Below, piece by piece: positions 41,937-52,601 of a DNA stretch of 64,000 nucleotides. The number at the start of each line of letters is the position of its first letter. The first letter of the stretch is position 1. A model generated the notes under the pieces. The model ran no database searches. It saw only the letters and a list, made by a program, of their open reading frames with translations, and was not told the DNA's origin. The translations under genes were made by a program, and so were the position numbers. This stretch comes from Isochrysis galbana. Its lineage: Eukaryota; Haptophyta; Isochrysidales; Isochrysidaceae. The DNA is taken from NCBI GenBank assembly GCA_018136815.1, contig CM030944.1:682456-746455 (forward strand), written 5' to 3'.

Positions 41937-42407
41937 CCTACATGTGAAAAACAGAAAACCTGTTTTTCTGTGAAGACCAAAAACAGTGTTTTTCACCGTT
42001 TTTCTGAGCCTGGGCCCTAAGCCTGGGGCCAGCTGCGCCGGCGTGCCGGTGTGATGACGCGAGACGTGGACCGGGAGGCGCGCGTGGGGTTGGGGTTGAT
42101 CACCGAGCTCACATATTTGGTATTTGGGGCCGTGGGGAGGGGGGAGGGAAGGGGGCGGGTGGAGTGCCTGCGCGCGGGTGAGAGACGCTTGGCGCCTGGC
42201 GGCGCCACGCGAGTTCCCCCCCCCCCCCCCCCGCCCACTGCCAGCGCGCAAAATTTTATAATATCATTTTCTAACGTAAACACCATTTTCTAACGTAAAC
42301 ACCGGCGGCCTGTTTTTCGGGCTGTTTTCGGCTGTTTTTCTGTATATCCCAAAAACAGCTGTTTTTACTGTTTTTCTTGGGCTTGTCGACTGTTTTTCAC
42401 ATGTAGG
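41937..42407. mobile_element. hAT-type MITE
   Basis: The 471-base element begins CCTACATGTGAAAAACAG and ends CTGTTTTTCACATGTAGG, a perfect 18-base inverted repeat. Both flanks carry the 8-base duplication GCGACGAC (41929-41936 and 42408-42415), the hAT size. Several copies of GTTTTTCTG or its complement lie just inside the ends. It encodes no transposase. Confidence 0.87.
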
Positions 42408-42454
42408 GCGACGACATGCATGATGCATCATGCAAAATAAATAATTAAAAAATT

Positions 42455-42600
42455 ATATCCTAGCCAACCCCACTAGCTAATTGGACACAATGTTTCAGCC
42501 CCGGAATCCCGCCATGCCTAACGAGCCAAGTGTCCGAGTGTGTATTATATGCTGTGTACGTATTACGGGGAGAGGGGGCACTGGCACTGGCCCCTCCCTC
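42455..42600 (+). repeat. Dispersed repeat D, copy 1
   Basis: It matches 61980-62105: ATATCCTAGCC, CACTAGCTAATTGGACACAA, the GTTTCAGYCCCGGAATC phrase and GAGTGT/GAGTGA followed by GGGGGCACTGGC. The first 20 bases also occur inverted at 14926-14945. Confidence 0.7.
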
Positions 42601-42809
42601 CCCTCGATATTTGTCCCCCCTACCAGTGCACGCACCGTCCCTGCGCACCCCAGCGCGTCCTCTCCTCGAGTCCACGCTGGGGGAAAACCACTTCCCCTTT
42701 CGGGTAAAAACAACGCAGGGGGCGGAGGGGGAGCACTCGTGAAACTAGAAACTAGGGGCCCTACTCCTACTCCCTACGTAGGGACTAATATGGACTAGCT
42801 AGGGGCTAG

Positions 42810-43995
42810 GGGCCCAGAGAAGGATACAAATCAAATAAGAGGCTAGAATACCCCCTCGCGGACGAATATACGCTCGACGGTGACACGCCGTTGGGTGAAA
42901 TGGGAGTGGAACACTTAACACGAGCACTACAAAAAATAGATGGCAAACGCAGGCGCCTAACGGGACCCGAAAACTGGGCGAAACGCCTACCGTTATCTGA
43001 GAGCACCTGGGAACACTTGGCCACACTCTACACTTCCGCCCGATGGTGACAGCGAGAGCGAGAGACACACACCTTCATTTCAAGCACCTTACCCACAGAC
43101 GGATAGGCACTTATAATCGCTTCGTAAATAGAGACAAAACGTGCCGCATATGTAGGACGGCGTATGAATCCTCCACCCATCTAGGCGAATGCCCGAGAAT
43201 AGTCAAAATACTCGAGACGCTCGACAAGCTAGCACGATATACGCCCAGGGACGATAGAAGCAGAGAGGAGGTCATCATAGACAATCTTTTCGTACACCCC
43301 GGGGGTAAATCACCGAGATCGCTCACCATACTGTACACATTAGCGTGGCGATATATCATAACAGACTTCTACAGAATACACTACGATGGTACCGAATTCT
43401 CAGAAGAATCGGTGCTGATAAGAACGCTAGACAGATACACGACATTAAGCAAGGCCCTACTCTTTGCAAACACAACGGACTCGGCTAGGACTGCCCAGGC
43501 GGGCATGGGCAGACAGCCGAAAAAAAGGATCGACACAAACGATATATACCCGATCTTCACAATAGGCAAAAGGGGAAACCTAGAACCTAGTAGGGAGTTA
43601 CAAGCACTAACCAACTCGTTGGGAGTGCCATAAGTAATAGCCGAGGAACCCAGGACGGAACACTCCTGAGACGGGCACCGCCGCGAATAGGCAATCACAC
43701 ACCACGCACAGAGGCAAACTAGCGTACGACGCAAGAGGAAGAGACGCAACAGCCCGGACTCTACTGACCGAGCGACTACGCAAAAACAAACAACAGGCCT
43801 GCCCGGAACCCGCACCCTGAACCAGGCCCAAGGTAGAGCACCTGGGCCGTACCCCGGATACCGATGACAAAGGAATGACGGGGGGAAGGAGAGGGGGTGG
43901 AGGAAAGGGAAGAGAAGGGCGATGTCAATAGAGATAGGGAATAGGGAAGTGCCCTAGTATAGTAGGTGTGTAGCCCAGAATCTTCAGATGTTTTT
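42810..43995 (+). mobile_element. 5'-truncated LINE copy
   Basis: The first part (42825-43055) encodes YKSNKRLEYPLADEYTLDG and a HLTRALQKIDGKRRRLTGPE block. After a frame change the ORF 43043-43633 encodes HLHFKHLTHRRIGTYNRF, the zinc finger CRICRTAYESSTHLGEC and AWRYIITDFYRIHYDG. The 3' UTR runs to AGAATCTTCAGATG plus oligo-T at about 43995. It is the same subfamily as 54064-55462. No reverse-transcriptase core remains. Confidence 0.85.
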
Positions 43996-44238
43996 TTTTA
44001 TGTATTTGGCCTCCGGCCAAATACATTTCAAATACATTCGAGGCCTACAACCCAGGACACGCTTCAAATATAGCCAAATACATATGTATTTGGCCTCTGG
44101 CCAAATACGGTAAATACGTATTTCCCATCTAGGCCGGTCACTCACTATCTAGAGTAGAGCAACCGACATTCATGTGAAAGGAGATACTCTATACTCTATC
44201 TCAACTGTGCTACTCTAGAGGCGTGCTCCTCCTTCCCG

Positions 44239-45363
44239 ATGCTGCCTGTCCTCTGCACCGCAGCGATCGCTACAGCCTGGTCACGTGCGAGCGGTCTCGC
44301 CTTCGTGAACCACCCGCTGGTGGTGCAGCTGGGCACGGGTGCGCTGCCACTCGGCGCATTCTCGCGCTGCCTCCTTGGCCGTGAGGTGGTCCTGGCGGCG
44401 CTCGAGCAATGCGCCGAGTCAACGCCCGAGCTTCGCGGCCTGCTCGCCGCGGAGAGCGCCTCATGTGGCTCCGATCACGCCGCGTGGCTGGACCAGGCCG
44501 CTGCGGCTGGGAAGACAATTGAGCTGCCGCCTGATGAGATCGAAGCGGGCGTACGATGTTACAGCTGCGGAGGCACGCACTACAATGTGGACTGCCCAAA
44601 GGATGCATCTGCATCGCCCGCAGCTAATGCGCTGGCGAGCTACTTGAGGGACTGCTCTACCCTCGCGGCTCCGGCCGCCATTTTCCGCACTATGGGCTGG
44701 TCGCACAACACATTGCTCAAGGCTGGCCTCGATGGAGGCAACGCCTACCGTGGTTGGGTACGAGCTCACGCTTCGCGCTGGACTTTGATCGCAGATGCAT
44801 GCGATGCAGCCCTTGCATCAGTCCCTCAGGAATCAATTATGGAAGAGGAAGCGATGACAGCGACTTCTCTGCTCTATGCTTTCGTGGATGCTGAGGCTGG
44901 CGTCTCAGGGCTCTTAGACAAGGTCAGTGAGGGGATGACCCTCCGAGAGGGGCGAGAGAAGTTGGAAGAAGTTGAGCCCGGTTTTTTGGCAACACAGGAT
45001 CGCAATGCCGCCTTTTTGAAAGAGCAAGTCCTTGGACAGCAGTTGAAGACCGCGCCGCCAGGCGCTGCAGCCGTAGCTGTTGCCGCTGCCGCTGGTTCTC
45101 GTGCAGGTGCCGACAGCAGGGCTAAGACGGCTGCGGCCAAGCTTCAAGCGGCGCAAGCGTACTTGGATGCAAAACGGGCCGCAGGCAAATCATCGCCGGG
45201 CTCCAATGATGCCGCAGCCGCAATCCGCGCTGCGCGAGCTGCATCTGGACCTCCAGGGAAGGCTCAAACTGGGGCCAAGGTTTTTTTGGAGCAGAGGCGT
45301 AAGCAGCAAGCCGCGGCGGCGTACTTGGCCGAAAAGAAGCGTAAGCAGCAGGCAGGAGATTAG
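44239..45363 (+). CDS. TenA/heme-oxygenase-fold-like protein with zinc knuckle and charged tail
   Basis: One exon, 374 residues. Residues 20-75 (FVNHPLVVQLGTGALPLGAF, LLGREVVLAALEQCAE) match the beginning of TenA/THI-4 proteins, which hydrolyse thiamine breakdown products, and residues 150-195 (AYRGWVRAHASRWTLIADAC) resemble their second helical block. In between sits a CCHC-type knuckle, C107-x2-C110-x3-H114-x4-C119 (CYSCGGTHYNVDC), which TenA proteins normally lack. The last 110 residues are rich in A, K and Q, with repeats such as AAAYLAEKKRKQQAG, and probably form a helix or coiled coil. The catalytic cysteine of TenA cannot be placed with confidence, so thiaminase activity is doubtful; nucleic-acid binding by the knuckle is possible. 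The start at 44239 is the first ATG and gives a mildly hydrophobic N-terminus. Confidence 0.75.
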   Translation: MLPVLCTAAIATAWSRASGLAFVNHPLVVQLGTGALPLGAFSRCLLGREVVLAALEQCAESTPELRGLLAAESASCGSDHAAWLDQAAAAGKTIELPPDEIEAGVRCYSCGGTHYNVDCPKDASASPAANALASYLRDCSTLAAPAAIFRTMGWSHNTLLKAGLDGGNAYRGWVRAHASRWTLIADACDAALASVPQESIMEEEAMTATSLLYAFVDAEAGVSGLLDKVSEGMTLREGREKLEEVEPGFLATQDRNAAFLKEQVLGQQLKTAPPGAAAVAVAAAAGSRAGADSRAKTAAAKLQAAQAYLDAKRAAGKSSPGSNDAAAAIRAARAASGPPGKAQTGAKVFLEQRRKQQAAAAYLAEKKRKQQAGD

Positions 45364-46024
45364 AATGGCAAACCTTAGTGCACGTCGGCCCACGGAACTT
45401 TACGGATGACCCTGGGATACCGAGGTGAATGCGGTGATGAAGTGAACGAGAGAAGACAACCCAACATGAGTTTCAGATTTGCCACCATATACGGCCGCAC
45501 ACAACCATCAATCGCTTCACATTCCGCATGTCCAAGACGAGGGCACAATCGCAACGACACCACACGCGTGTAGTAGCGGGCTGTGCGCATACGGTGGCTT
45601 GTTTTGCGCTGGCAATCGCAAAGAGTACAAGCAACCATTGCAATAGGTAGGGGTCGGCAACAGAACCAACAAACAACAAAGCAACTGCTGTAGCTAGCTA
45701 GCAGGCAGGCAATAACCTCAGCACAGCGCAAAGTGGGAATAAGAGCACCGCGTGCAGCATCGTCGTATCTTATGTGCTTCAACGCGGCCAGTGAAGCACA
45801 TTATTGTCATTGGGTTATGGTTGCCGAGGTTCCGTGACCTATCTTGTAAGTTGAATTAAAATTTCATAATGTTCTCGCCGCGCGCACGTGACTCTAGACC
45901 CCCTACTTCTACTTTCACACAAGCCTTTTACACCCCCACTCCACGGGCCCCTTCGCCCTTTCGCCCTTTTCCGACCGAAACTTCCCACTTCCCCCGCCCC
46001 CCGGAAAAAGCAAATAGTAGTATA
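45364..46024. other. Intergenic region, nothing recognised
   Basis: The stretch follows the TenA-like stop codon. No motif or repeat of note was found; the reading frames are short. Confidence 0.6.
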
Positions 46025-46405
46025 TTGTTATAGTTTTAGAGATTGAGCACGCGCCGACGGCTCCCACCTCCCAACCCACCGCAGTCACGACGCCCCAACG
46101 GGGCGGCCCGAAGCCCCCGGAGCCAAAGCGCGCGCAGGCCACTGCCCCTGCGGAACTGCGGAAGGCGACGACGACGTCGACATGCTGCCACCTCCTCCTT
46201 CCACGAGCTCCCGCCCCCTTCTCTCCAACTCCTGGCCGAAGCAGCGCGCGCGGCCTCCCCGAAGCCAGTATCTCCGTTAAGAGGGAACTGGGGAAGGGGA
46301 AAGGGGTTGATGATGGATGATGGTCAAGGATGGGTGTTAGGGAGGGTCACTAGCACGCTGGCCCTCAAGCCGCACACGTAGCGGGGATTTTCAAAAAGAT
46401 TTTTT
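46025..46405 (+). mobile_element. Short LINE-derived element
   Basis: It begins near TTGTTATAGTTTTAGAG, similar to the 5' ends at 40625 and 52930, and ends with the same 3' block as 39860-40035 (CTCCCGCCCCCTTCTCTCCA, CGCACACGTAGCGGGGA) and an oligo-T run. At about 380 bases it looks like a 5'-plus-3' deletion derivative. Confidence 0.6.
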
Positions 46406-47084
46406 TGTTTATGGTCTCCGGCTGGGGTTTATGATCTCCGGCTGTCCGGCTGAGACTCGTTCTATACCACATCACCACATCCCCTTTCCCTTTCCCCTCC
46501 CCCCGTTTCCTTCCGTGGAATACCGGATAACGGGGGAGTGTCGCATTCATCCTAGATGATGCGATTTTCAGGTTCTTATCTCCAGGTCCCTCGCTGTGCG
46601 GCCACACGGTGAAGCCTAGGCACATCTAGGGCGGTAGCGTTCGTCCCTAGCGACCTAGAATTTGGGTTCTAGTTTCGTTCCTTCTAGCTTCTAGCCTGTT
46701 TGTCAGGTCTAGATTCTAGGTTTCCTCCTTTCTCCTTTCGGGTAATCTCGACTCAAAGGAGCCTGGTCGCCTGTCGCAGGCTCTCAGGGCACCTTGAGGA
46801 GGCTGTTTGGCTTCTTACAAGGCTTGTTTCTCATTGGTCATTGGGTTCCGGTTCTTGCTGGGACTTGCTAACTTTCGTTGTCGTCCAGGCCTGTTCTTCG
46901 TAGGTTCTCCCTCCCCGAGGGAAGAGTTCTTTGTAGGTCTAACATCTCTTCTTGACAACCCAACACACTAGGTCCGCTAGGAGCGCCTCGCCGCCCCACC
47001 GCCCAAGGTGCGGGACTTCTACCGTCCCCGCTCTGACACTTGTGACTTCCAATAACCCCCCCATCCTCTGCGCCAAAGGCGCGG
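46406..47084. other. Intergenic region, nothing recognised
   Basis: Upstream of the LRR gene at 47.3 kb. Contains pyrimidine-rich stretches but no identified element. Confidence 0.5.
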
Positions 47085-47290
47085 GACATCACCCGAGCAA
47101 CAGCGGTCATCACCCAACCAACTGGCTGGTGTGCCGCGCGCGCAGCTGCACCACCCGAGCGACAGCGGTCACCGCCCAACCAGCTGGTGGGTGTGCCGCG
47201 CGCGCAGCTGCATCACCCGAGCAACAGGTGCCACGCGTGCCGCCGCACCACCCAACCAGCTGGCTGGTGTGCCCCAGACGCACAACTTCT
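47085..47290 (+). repeat. Minisatellite of about 65-70 bases, three to four units
   Basis: The unit contains CACCCGAGCRACAGCGGTCA, CCAACCAGCTGG and GTGTGCCGCGCGCGCAGCTG. The copies start near 47088, 47148 and 47213, with a partial one at 47248. It directly precedes the LRR gene and may contain part of its 5' end. Confidence 0.85.
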
Positions 47291-47309
47291 TCGCCAAGGA
47301 GACGCCGTG

Positions 47310-48207
47310 AGCGGGCTGCCGTGCCCCGAGCTCGCCGTCCCCGGGCCGTACTCGGGCTGGCCGCACGCGGCGCCCCACCTCCATCGATCTCAGCGGAAAC
47401 AGCATCACGTGCCTCCGCCCGCTCAGCGCCCTCGCACTCAAAGACAACCTCGATGAGCTCCTCCTGCGGGACAATGACGTCGGGGACAAAGAGCTCGCCC
47501 TCTTCGCAACCGAGGCCGTCGTCCCGGGGAAATGGGACGCCCTTGGCGTCCTCCTGATGGGCGGGAATCCGGTCAGCGATTCGGGAGTCAAAAGACTCGA
47601 GGCGCGTCTCTGCGAGGGGGCCTTCCCCTCCTGCCGCTTGATGCAGGTCGGACCACGCCGCGGAGTCCAGATGGACACCGTCACCAACCGATGGGCGCGA
47701 CCCGACTTCGCCGCCAACCACCTGCACCGCGTCAAGCACCTCGACCTCCTTGAGGTCGATAGCGCAAAGGTCTTGCCACGGATCGCGAGTCGTCTCGCCT
47801 CCCTCGCGCACCCCAACTACTCGCTGCGCTCGCTGCGCTTGAGTTGTGCAGACGGCGATGTCCTACGCACGCTCGCCAAAGCCGCGCTCCCATGCCTCTC
47901 GCGCATCGAGTGGAGTACCTTCAGTGTTTCCTCCAACTGCTCCACCGTGTGTCTGTCTGATGCGGATCTCGATGACGAGGCCTTGGACATGGTCTGTCGC
48001 GTGCTTGAGGCAGGAGCGTGTCGGAGGACCCATACGCTCATCCTCGACCGCAACCGGATCGGACCGGCGGGCGTGCAGCGCCTGTGCGAGCTCGCGCGGA
48101 GCTTCCGGCTGTCGTCGGTAAACCTCTCGTGCAACCCTATTGGCGCGGAGAGCCAGCCAATGCTCTCACAGCTGAGGAAGCTCAAGGTGCAGGTTACTTT
48201 GCTGTGA
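47310..48207 (+). CDS. RNI-type leucine-rich-repeat protein, 5' end uncertain
   Basis: The frame is open from just after a stop at 47298 to the stop at 48207. It contains LRR segments: SIDLSGNSITCLRPLSALAL, LDELLLRDNDVGDKELALFA, LGVLLMGGNPVSDSGVKRLE, LRSLRLSCADGDVLRTLAKA, DADLDDEALDMVCRVLEAGA, HTLILDRNRIGPAGVQRLCE and SSVNLSCNPIGAESQPMLSQ. These are ribonuclease-inhibitor-like repeats used for protein binding. No ATG lies in frame before 47557, which is inside the repeats, so an upstream exon or a start within the minisatellite is needed. Unlike the ART-LRR gene, the repeats here are diverged and not split one per exon. The partner and role are unknown. Confidence 0.7.
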
Positions 48208-48225
48208 CGATGCAATTGAGTGTGT

Positions 48226-48293
48226 GTGTTGGGGGGTGGGGGGTGGGAGGGGGGGGGGGGGGGGGGGAGGGGGGGGGGAGGGGGGGGTCGAAT
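48226..48293 (+). repeat. Poly-G tract
   Basis: Almost uninterrupted G over about 65 bases, 20 bases after the LRR stop codon. The length may be unreliable because of sequencing difficulty. Confidence 0.9.
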
Positions 48294-48539
48294 ACTCTAG
48301 TAAATATAACATGTATATATGCGGGGTAAATTTTCCCCCGTGTTCGGGTGGTGCACTGGGACTTTTGACGGCCCGCACCTTCCTTCGTTCGCCGTTCGTT
48401 CGTCCCCAGTCCAGACACCCAAATGGGGTTGCCCGACCCAATCCAGAATTTCATTCACCCGACTCCCGGCGGGGAGGAGAGGGCCAAAGCGCCGCGCTAG
48501 CGCGCTAGCCGCCGGTGCCGCTCGCGACGGAGTGAGTGG

Positions 48540-48945
48540 CTCAGAACCCTCCGGCTACGCTCGACTCGACAGGGAGGAGAGGTCGCGCGCATTGCTTCGA
48601 CCAGGGGCGTGAGAAAAAGGGGGAAAGAGTAGGTGGTGCCCCTATTCGAAACGCCGTCCTGCCCCTTCCGCCTTCCGGGCCCGGCGTCCGGCAGAAGTCT
48701 TTGTTCGTGTTCGTGTTTCCGTGTTTTGTGTTTTGGTTTTTTGGGGAAGTTACGATATGTGATATGTTCCTTATGCCTAGTTCCGTCGCCGCTTGCGTCA
48801 GAGCGTCCGAGATCTCAAGGTTAAAGTCTTTGTCGACCGAGTGTACGGTGGCGATCATTTCGCGATGGTGCTTATTACTGCTCGGGAACGTTGTATTTGT
48901 CATGACATATCTTAACCGTGACCGTGAAGGAATAAGTAATGGCAC
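48540..48945 (-). mobile_element. LINE C-terminal fragment
   Basis: The minus-strand frame encodes SNKHHREMIATVHSVDKDFN and LTQAATELGIRNIS, matching the C-terminus of the LINE ORFs at 30625 and 59587. A GACCAGGGGCGTGAG block in the 3' UTR is shared with 30165-31008. Both ends are truncated. Confidence 0.75.
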
Positions 48946-49009
48946 TAACATAGCTTTGATTATAAATTAGATTTCGCACCGACTGGCCGCGTCGTCCAGC
49001 CACTGCGCG

Positions 49010-50230
49010 ATGGGTCGCAGGGGCGGGAGGGAGGAAGAGACGGAGAGGGAAGAGGAGGAGGAAGGGGAAGAGGACTCGGGAGAAGAAGAGGGGTTGGGAG
49101 GAGAAGTGGAGTCGGGAGAAGAATCATCGGGAGAGGAGTTGAGCGACGGCAGCTCCGACGCCGAGGACATCAATGTCGACGAGGAGGGCCGGCTAGCGAT
49201 CGGCGGGAGTGTTGACCTTAGGACACGCTGCTATGAGCAAGCGCTGCACGTGCAGGATGACGAGAGCCGAAGCACACTGCTCGCCGACTGTTCGGCCGCG
49301 TTCACTGCGCGTGCCAAGGGTGCTGGCGAAGAGCTCTCCGCAGGCACCACATTTTGGGTCCCTGCTGACGCCAAGCCCACCACGGCTCTTGAGGCGCTCG
49401 CACTGCAGGTCTTCGCCCACCACTCTCGCGATGCCGTGTTTGACGCTTCCAAGTCGGGCGCCGAATGGTGGACGCAGACCATCGATCCTGCTGATGACAT
49501 CGGCTTCCACTGGGACCGCGATTACGACTTGCAGGAAGACCAAGGTCTGCTTCTTCACCCGTATCTAGGGACCGTCACGTACATCAGCTCCCCGCTCATG
49601 GGGGCTCCCACTCTCGTCCTCGATCGCCCGTCCCCGCTGATGGCTGATGAGTCTGCTGCCGGCCCCATTAGGAGTGCTCACGCCTGCTTTCCATTCCCCG
49701 GCCGCCACCTAAGCTTCGACGGGAAATTACTGCACGGTGCTCCCTCTGAGCTCGCCCTACACGGCACAAAGCAAGCTCCCAAGAGCGCTTGTGCAAAGCG
49801 GGTCACACTCTTGGTCAACTTGTGGCTAAATCATGAGCCCTGGGGCGCGGAACCACTGCCGGAATCAATCAAGAAGGAACTGCGCACGCCTATGCCCAGC
49901 GTATCGATGCGGCTGAATGACAAGGGCTGCGGAGTGGAGGCACAAGCGCTCATAATGAATGAGTCACCCAAGGCTAATCGCACCCACGAATGGGTGTTCA
50001 GAGAGGGTGATGGCACGCTACGTCTCGTTCTGCCCTGGCCGATGGATGATGTAAGTGCTGCTCTCAATAGGGCGGAAGTCGCCCCCTTTGTGCACGTCGC
50101 CTTCGGTGCATCCTGCAGTGCAAAACTATCCAACGAGGAGGAGCCTCCACGCCTAAAGTTCGCTAGGAAGGCGCAGGATGAGGAACAGAAGGTCGAAAGC
50201 AGCCGCGATAAGAAGGTGCGGAAACGGTAG
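49010..50230 (+). CDS. 2OG-Fe(II)-oxygenase-like protein with acidic N-terminus
   Basis: A single exon of 406 residues. Residues 5-60 are almost entirely E, D, G and S. The core shows H167-x-D169 (DIGFHWDRDYDL), a beta strand YLGTVTYISSPLMGAPTLVL, the second histidine H242 in LSFDGKLLHGAP, and R264 in KRVTLLVNLWLNH. This is the 2OG-binding arrangement of the double-stranded beta-helix dioxygenases, found in uncharacterised algal and plant homologues with HWDRDY and FDGxLLHG. The C-terminal 120 residues end in a lysine/arginine-rich tail (RDKKVRKR) that could be a nuclear signal. A protein-hydroxylase role is inference. A decayed copy of its 3' part lies on the minus strand at 52602-52815. Confidence 0.82.
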   Translation: MGRRGGREEETEREEEEEGEEDSGEEEGLGGEVESGEESSGEELSDGSSDAEDINVDEEGRLAIGGSVDLRTRCYEQALHVQDDESRSTLLADCSAAFTARAKGAGEELSAGTTFWVPADAKPTTALEALALQVFAHHSRDAVFDASKSGAEWWTQTIDPADDIGFHWDRDYDLQEDQGLLLHPYLGTVTYISSPLMGAPTLVLDRPSPLMADESAAGPIRSAHACFPFPGRHLSFDGKLLHGAPSELALHGTKQAPKSACAKRVTLLVNLWLNHEPWGAEPLPESIKKELRTPMPSVSMRLNDKGCGVEAQALIMNESPKANRTHEWVFREGDGTLRLVLPWPMDDVSAALNRAEVAPFVHVAFGASCSAKLSNEEEPPRLKFARKAQDEEQKVESSRDKKVRKR

Positions 50231-50340
50231 CAACAAGGTATGGAAACAAAGGCAATGGTAGCACTAATCATTAACGGTAACTACTACTAACTGCTATCTG
50301 TAGGCGTTGTGTCGTGAGCGGGCGCGCAGCCTCCCCCCCC

Positions 50341-50705
50341 CTAGTTGGGCTGTCAGTCCGTAAGCTTACGGTGGTTTTGAGCTTACACTTACATCAGTAC
50401 TTACATCAGTACTAATATCAGAGCTTACACCCCTATTACAACTTCTAGTATCGCTATTATTATACTTATACTTACTTGGGGTGTTCAACGTGCAGCGCGT
50501 GGCGTGCGCACAAAGGGGAGGTCAGCGCAAACAAACAGAGAGCAGGAGTTGGCAGGTGCATGTAGGCCAAGAGGCCAAGGTGCAAGGTGGTGGGGGGTGG
50601 GCAGCTAGCAGGAGAGATGAGATGGGGGGGGAGGGAGCGGGCGGGCGCGCCTCTGCGCTTGTTCGCGGGGGCTCGTTCACTAATCAGTACTTGCAGCCCA
50701 ACTAG
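50341..50705. mobile_element. Mutator-like MITE, copy 2
   Basis: It has the same ends as 14211-14688 (CTAGTTGGGCTG and CAGCCCAACTAG) but is about 110 bases shorter near the right end. It sits within a C-run; both flanks are runs of eight or more C, compatible with a target duplication. Confidence 0.85.
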
Positions 50706-51104
50706 CCCCCCCCCCCCCGATAATACCGCTGACCTCTGATTCAGTGGTGCAAACACGTTTATATTATATTTGGCTCTCATGAGGGGGGAGCACGAGCCCA
50801 TTCAATCACATCTCACATCGCTCACAGGTACACTATTCAATCCTCAACTGGGGACGGGAGGAAGGGGGGAGAGAGAGGCCCGCTACTGCGCAGGTAGGTA
50901 GTAAAATGGAGAGATTGGGTCACAAAAATGCAGCCAAGAGCGTGGCGGATCTCGCAAGAACAACCTCAGTATTGAGGTCTCTGATCAAAAAAGTCCGATT
51001 AAGGCAACTCCCTGCTTCATACAAATCATACACCATCGTTGAAAGTGTGAGCAATGGTCCTCGACCTAGGAGGCCACCCAAACGGCCTCTGAGCCAAGTC
51101 GGGT

Positions 51105-51120
51105 GGTGTTTAAAAACACC
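51105..51120 (-). promoter_or_regulatory. Histone mRNA 3' stem-loop (H2A.X)
   Basis: On the minus strand GGTGTT, loop TTTA, AACACC forms a 6-bp stem with a 4-base loop, 21 bases after the H2A.X stop codon. It is flanked by CC before and ACC after. The arrangement equals that of the histone stem-loop bound by SLBP. Confidence 0.85.
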
Positions 51121-51141
51121 GGATAGAGGGCGAATTCTGCT

Positions 51142-51540
51142 TTAAAACTCCTGTGAGGCAGTGGAGGCCTTCGCACTCTTGGTCTTCTTTGGCAGAAGGA
51201 CCGAGTGGATGTTGGGGAGAACACCGCCGGAAGCAATGGTCACACCGCCAAGGAACTTGTTGAGCTCCTCATCGTTGCGGATGGCGAGCACAAGGTGGCG
51301 CGGGGTCACACGCTTCTTCTTGTTGTCGCGGCACGCATTGCCGGCGAGCTCAAGCACCTCAGCTGCCATGTACTCAATGACCGCAGTCAGATAGACTGGG
51401 CCACCAGCGCCATAACGCTTCGCCAGGCGCATGTTGCGGAGTGCACGGCCAATGCGCGAGACTGGGAATGTCAGGCCCGCCTTGGCCGACTTCGACACGG
51501 GCTTCTTCTTGCCAGATTCGCCACGTCCACCCTTCACCAT
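51142..51540 (-). CDS. H2A.X: Histone H2A.X
   Basis: 132 residues from the ATG at 51540; an upstream in-frame extension was rejected because [20 protein letters not shown] is the natural start. The histone fold is complete ([60 protein letters not shown]), with the docking sequence [20 protein letters not shown]. The C-terminus is STASQEF, the SQ[E/D]-aromatic motif that is phosphorylated at DNA breaks, so it is an H2A.X-type protein that probably serves as the main or only local H2A. It packs DNA in the nucleosome with H2B. The 3' stem-loop at 51105-51120 indicates replication-coupled expression. Confidence 0.96.
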   Translation of the reverse strand: MVKGGRGESGKKKPVSKSAKAGLTFPVSRIGRALRNMRLAKRYGAGGPVYLTAVIEYMAAEVLELAGNACRDNKKKRVTPRHLVLAIRNDEELNKFLGGVTIASGGVLPNIHSVLLPKKTKSAKASTASQEF

Positions 51541-52600
51541 GATTTCTGTGGCGCAAGAGCAAGAAAGGTCATCAGCGCGTGAGGGCCAAGCCAACCCATG
51601 AGGTCTCATGGGGCCAACGTTGCCCACCCGAGGGTGACAGCAGCTAACGCGTCATTCAGGACAAGCAGTAATAGGTGACGCTGCCGTCACCGCACAGGTC
51701 GTGTCGGGCGCGTGCAACATGCACACCGCGCAGTGCACACCTGCTGCAGTGAGTTGATGAGCAACGAGTGGGCGGCGCGGGAGAGGAATTCCTCTTCCTT
51801 GCAGCGGCGCCTCCCGCCGGCGCCTCTCAGACCGCCCCGCGCCCTCCCCTCCCCCGCCAAAAAAAATATCTTCGCGCCGCTGCAGCCCTCCGGCGCCGGC
51901 GGACGACCTCGAGCGATCGGGTCAGACTGGCCGGGACCTCTCTCTCCGTCTCTCCATGGCTTCAAAGCCCAAGCTGCCCTGCACACCAGACCAGGAGGGA
52001 AGGCGCTCCACCTCCACCTGAATTGATCTTGCCATATCATCTTCGAGTCCGGACGCACCCAACAAGTCCATCTCAGCTTCGAGTAAGCACGGATCTGCTG
52101 AGACACACTGAACATCCGACACTTGAGTGCACAGTTTGGACTGCATCGGCCGCAGTGAGGATGTCACGGACAGGCTCCCACCCGATTATGCAGAGTTGAT
52201 GCATTCAGAAACCTATGTGCCCTTTACGCGTGCCTGCATTGTGTTCATGAGATGTGCATTGCTTTGTCGAGCGAACAAGTGGAATGTGTCTTGCAGGGCG
52301 CTTGCGCTTGATCCAAAATATCTCTAGATTTGACTCCCTGTCGTCGCCAGAGCGATTGTCGCAACTCAGGATCAACACCACGACGAGTGGGTGGGAGGCT
52401 CCTTTGGGTATGCCAAGTGACGTGCTCCTTCAACCTCGAGCCAATGCACAACAGCCAGCCGAGCTGTCGTGTAGATTGGGGAGTGGGCCTACAATCAGAA
52501 GTTAGGTTTGAATTCCCGACGTGCACGAGGGGGCGTCTTTCGCCTGTTGAGAGTAGCACCTGCATCATCCTTCGGGCAGGGCAGAGCAAGACTTAGCGTC
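51541..52600. other. Intergenic region upstream of H2A.X, nothing further recognised
   Basis: No coding motif. The part up to about 51700 presumably holds the H2A.X promoter; a clear TATA element was not identified. Confidence 0.5.
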
Positions 52601-52601
52601 G

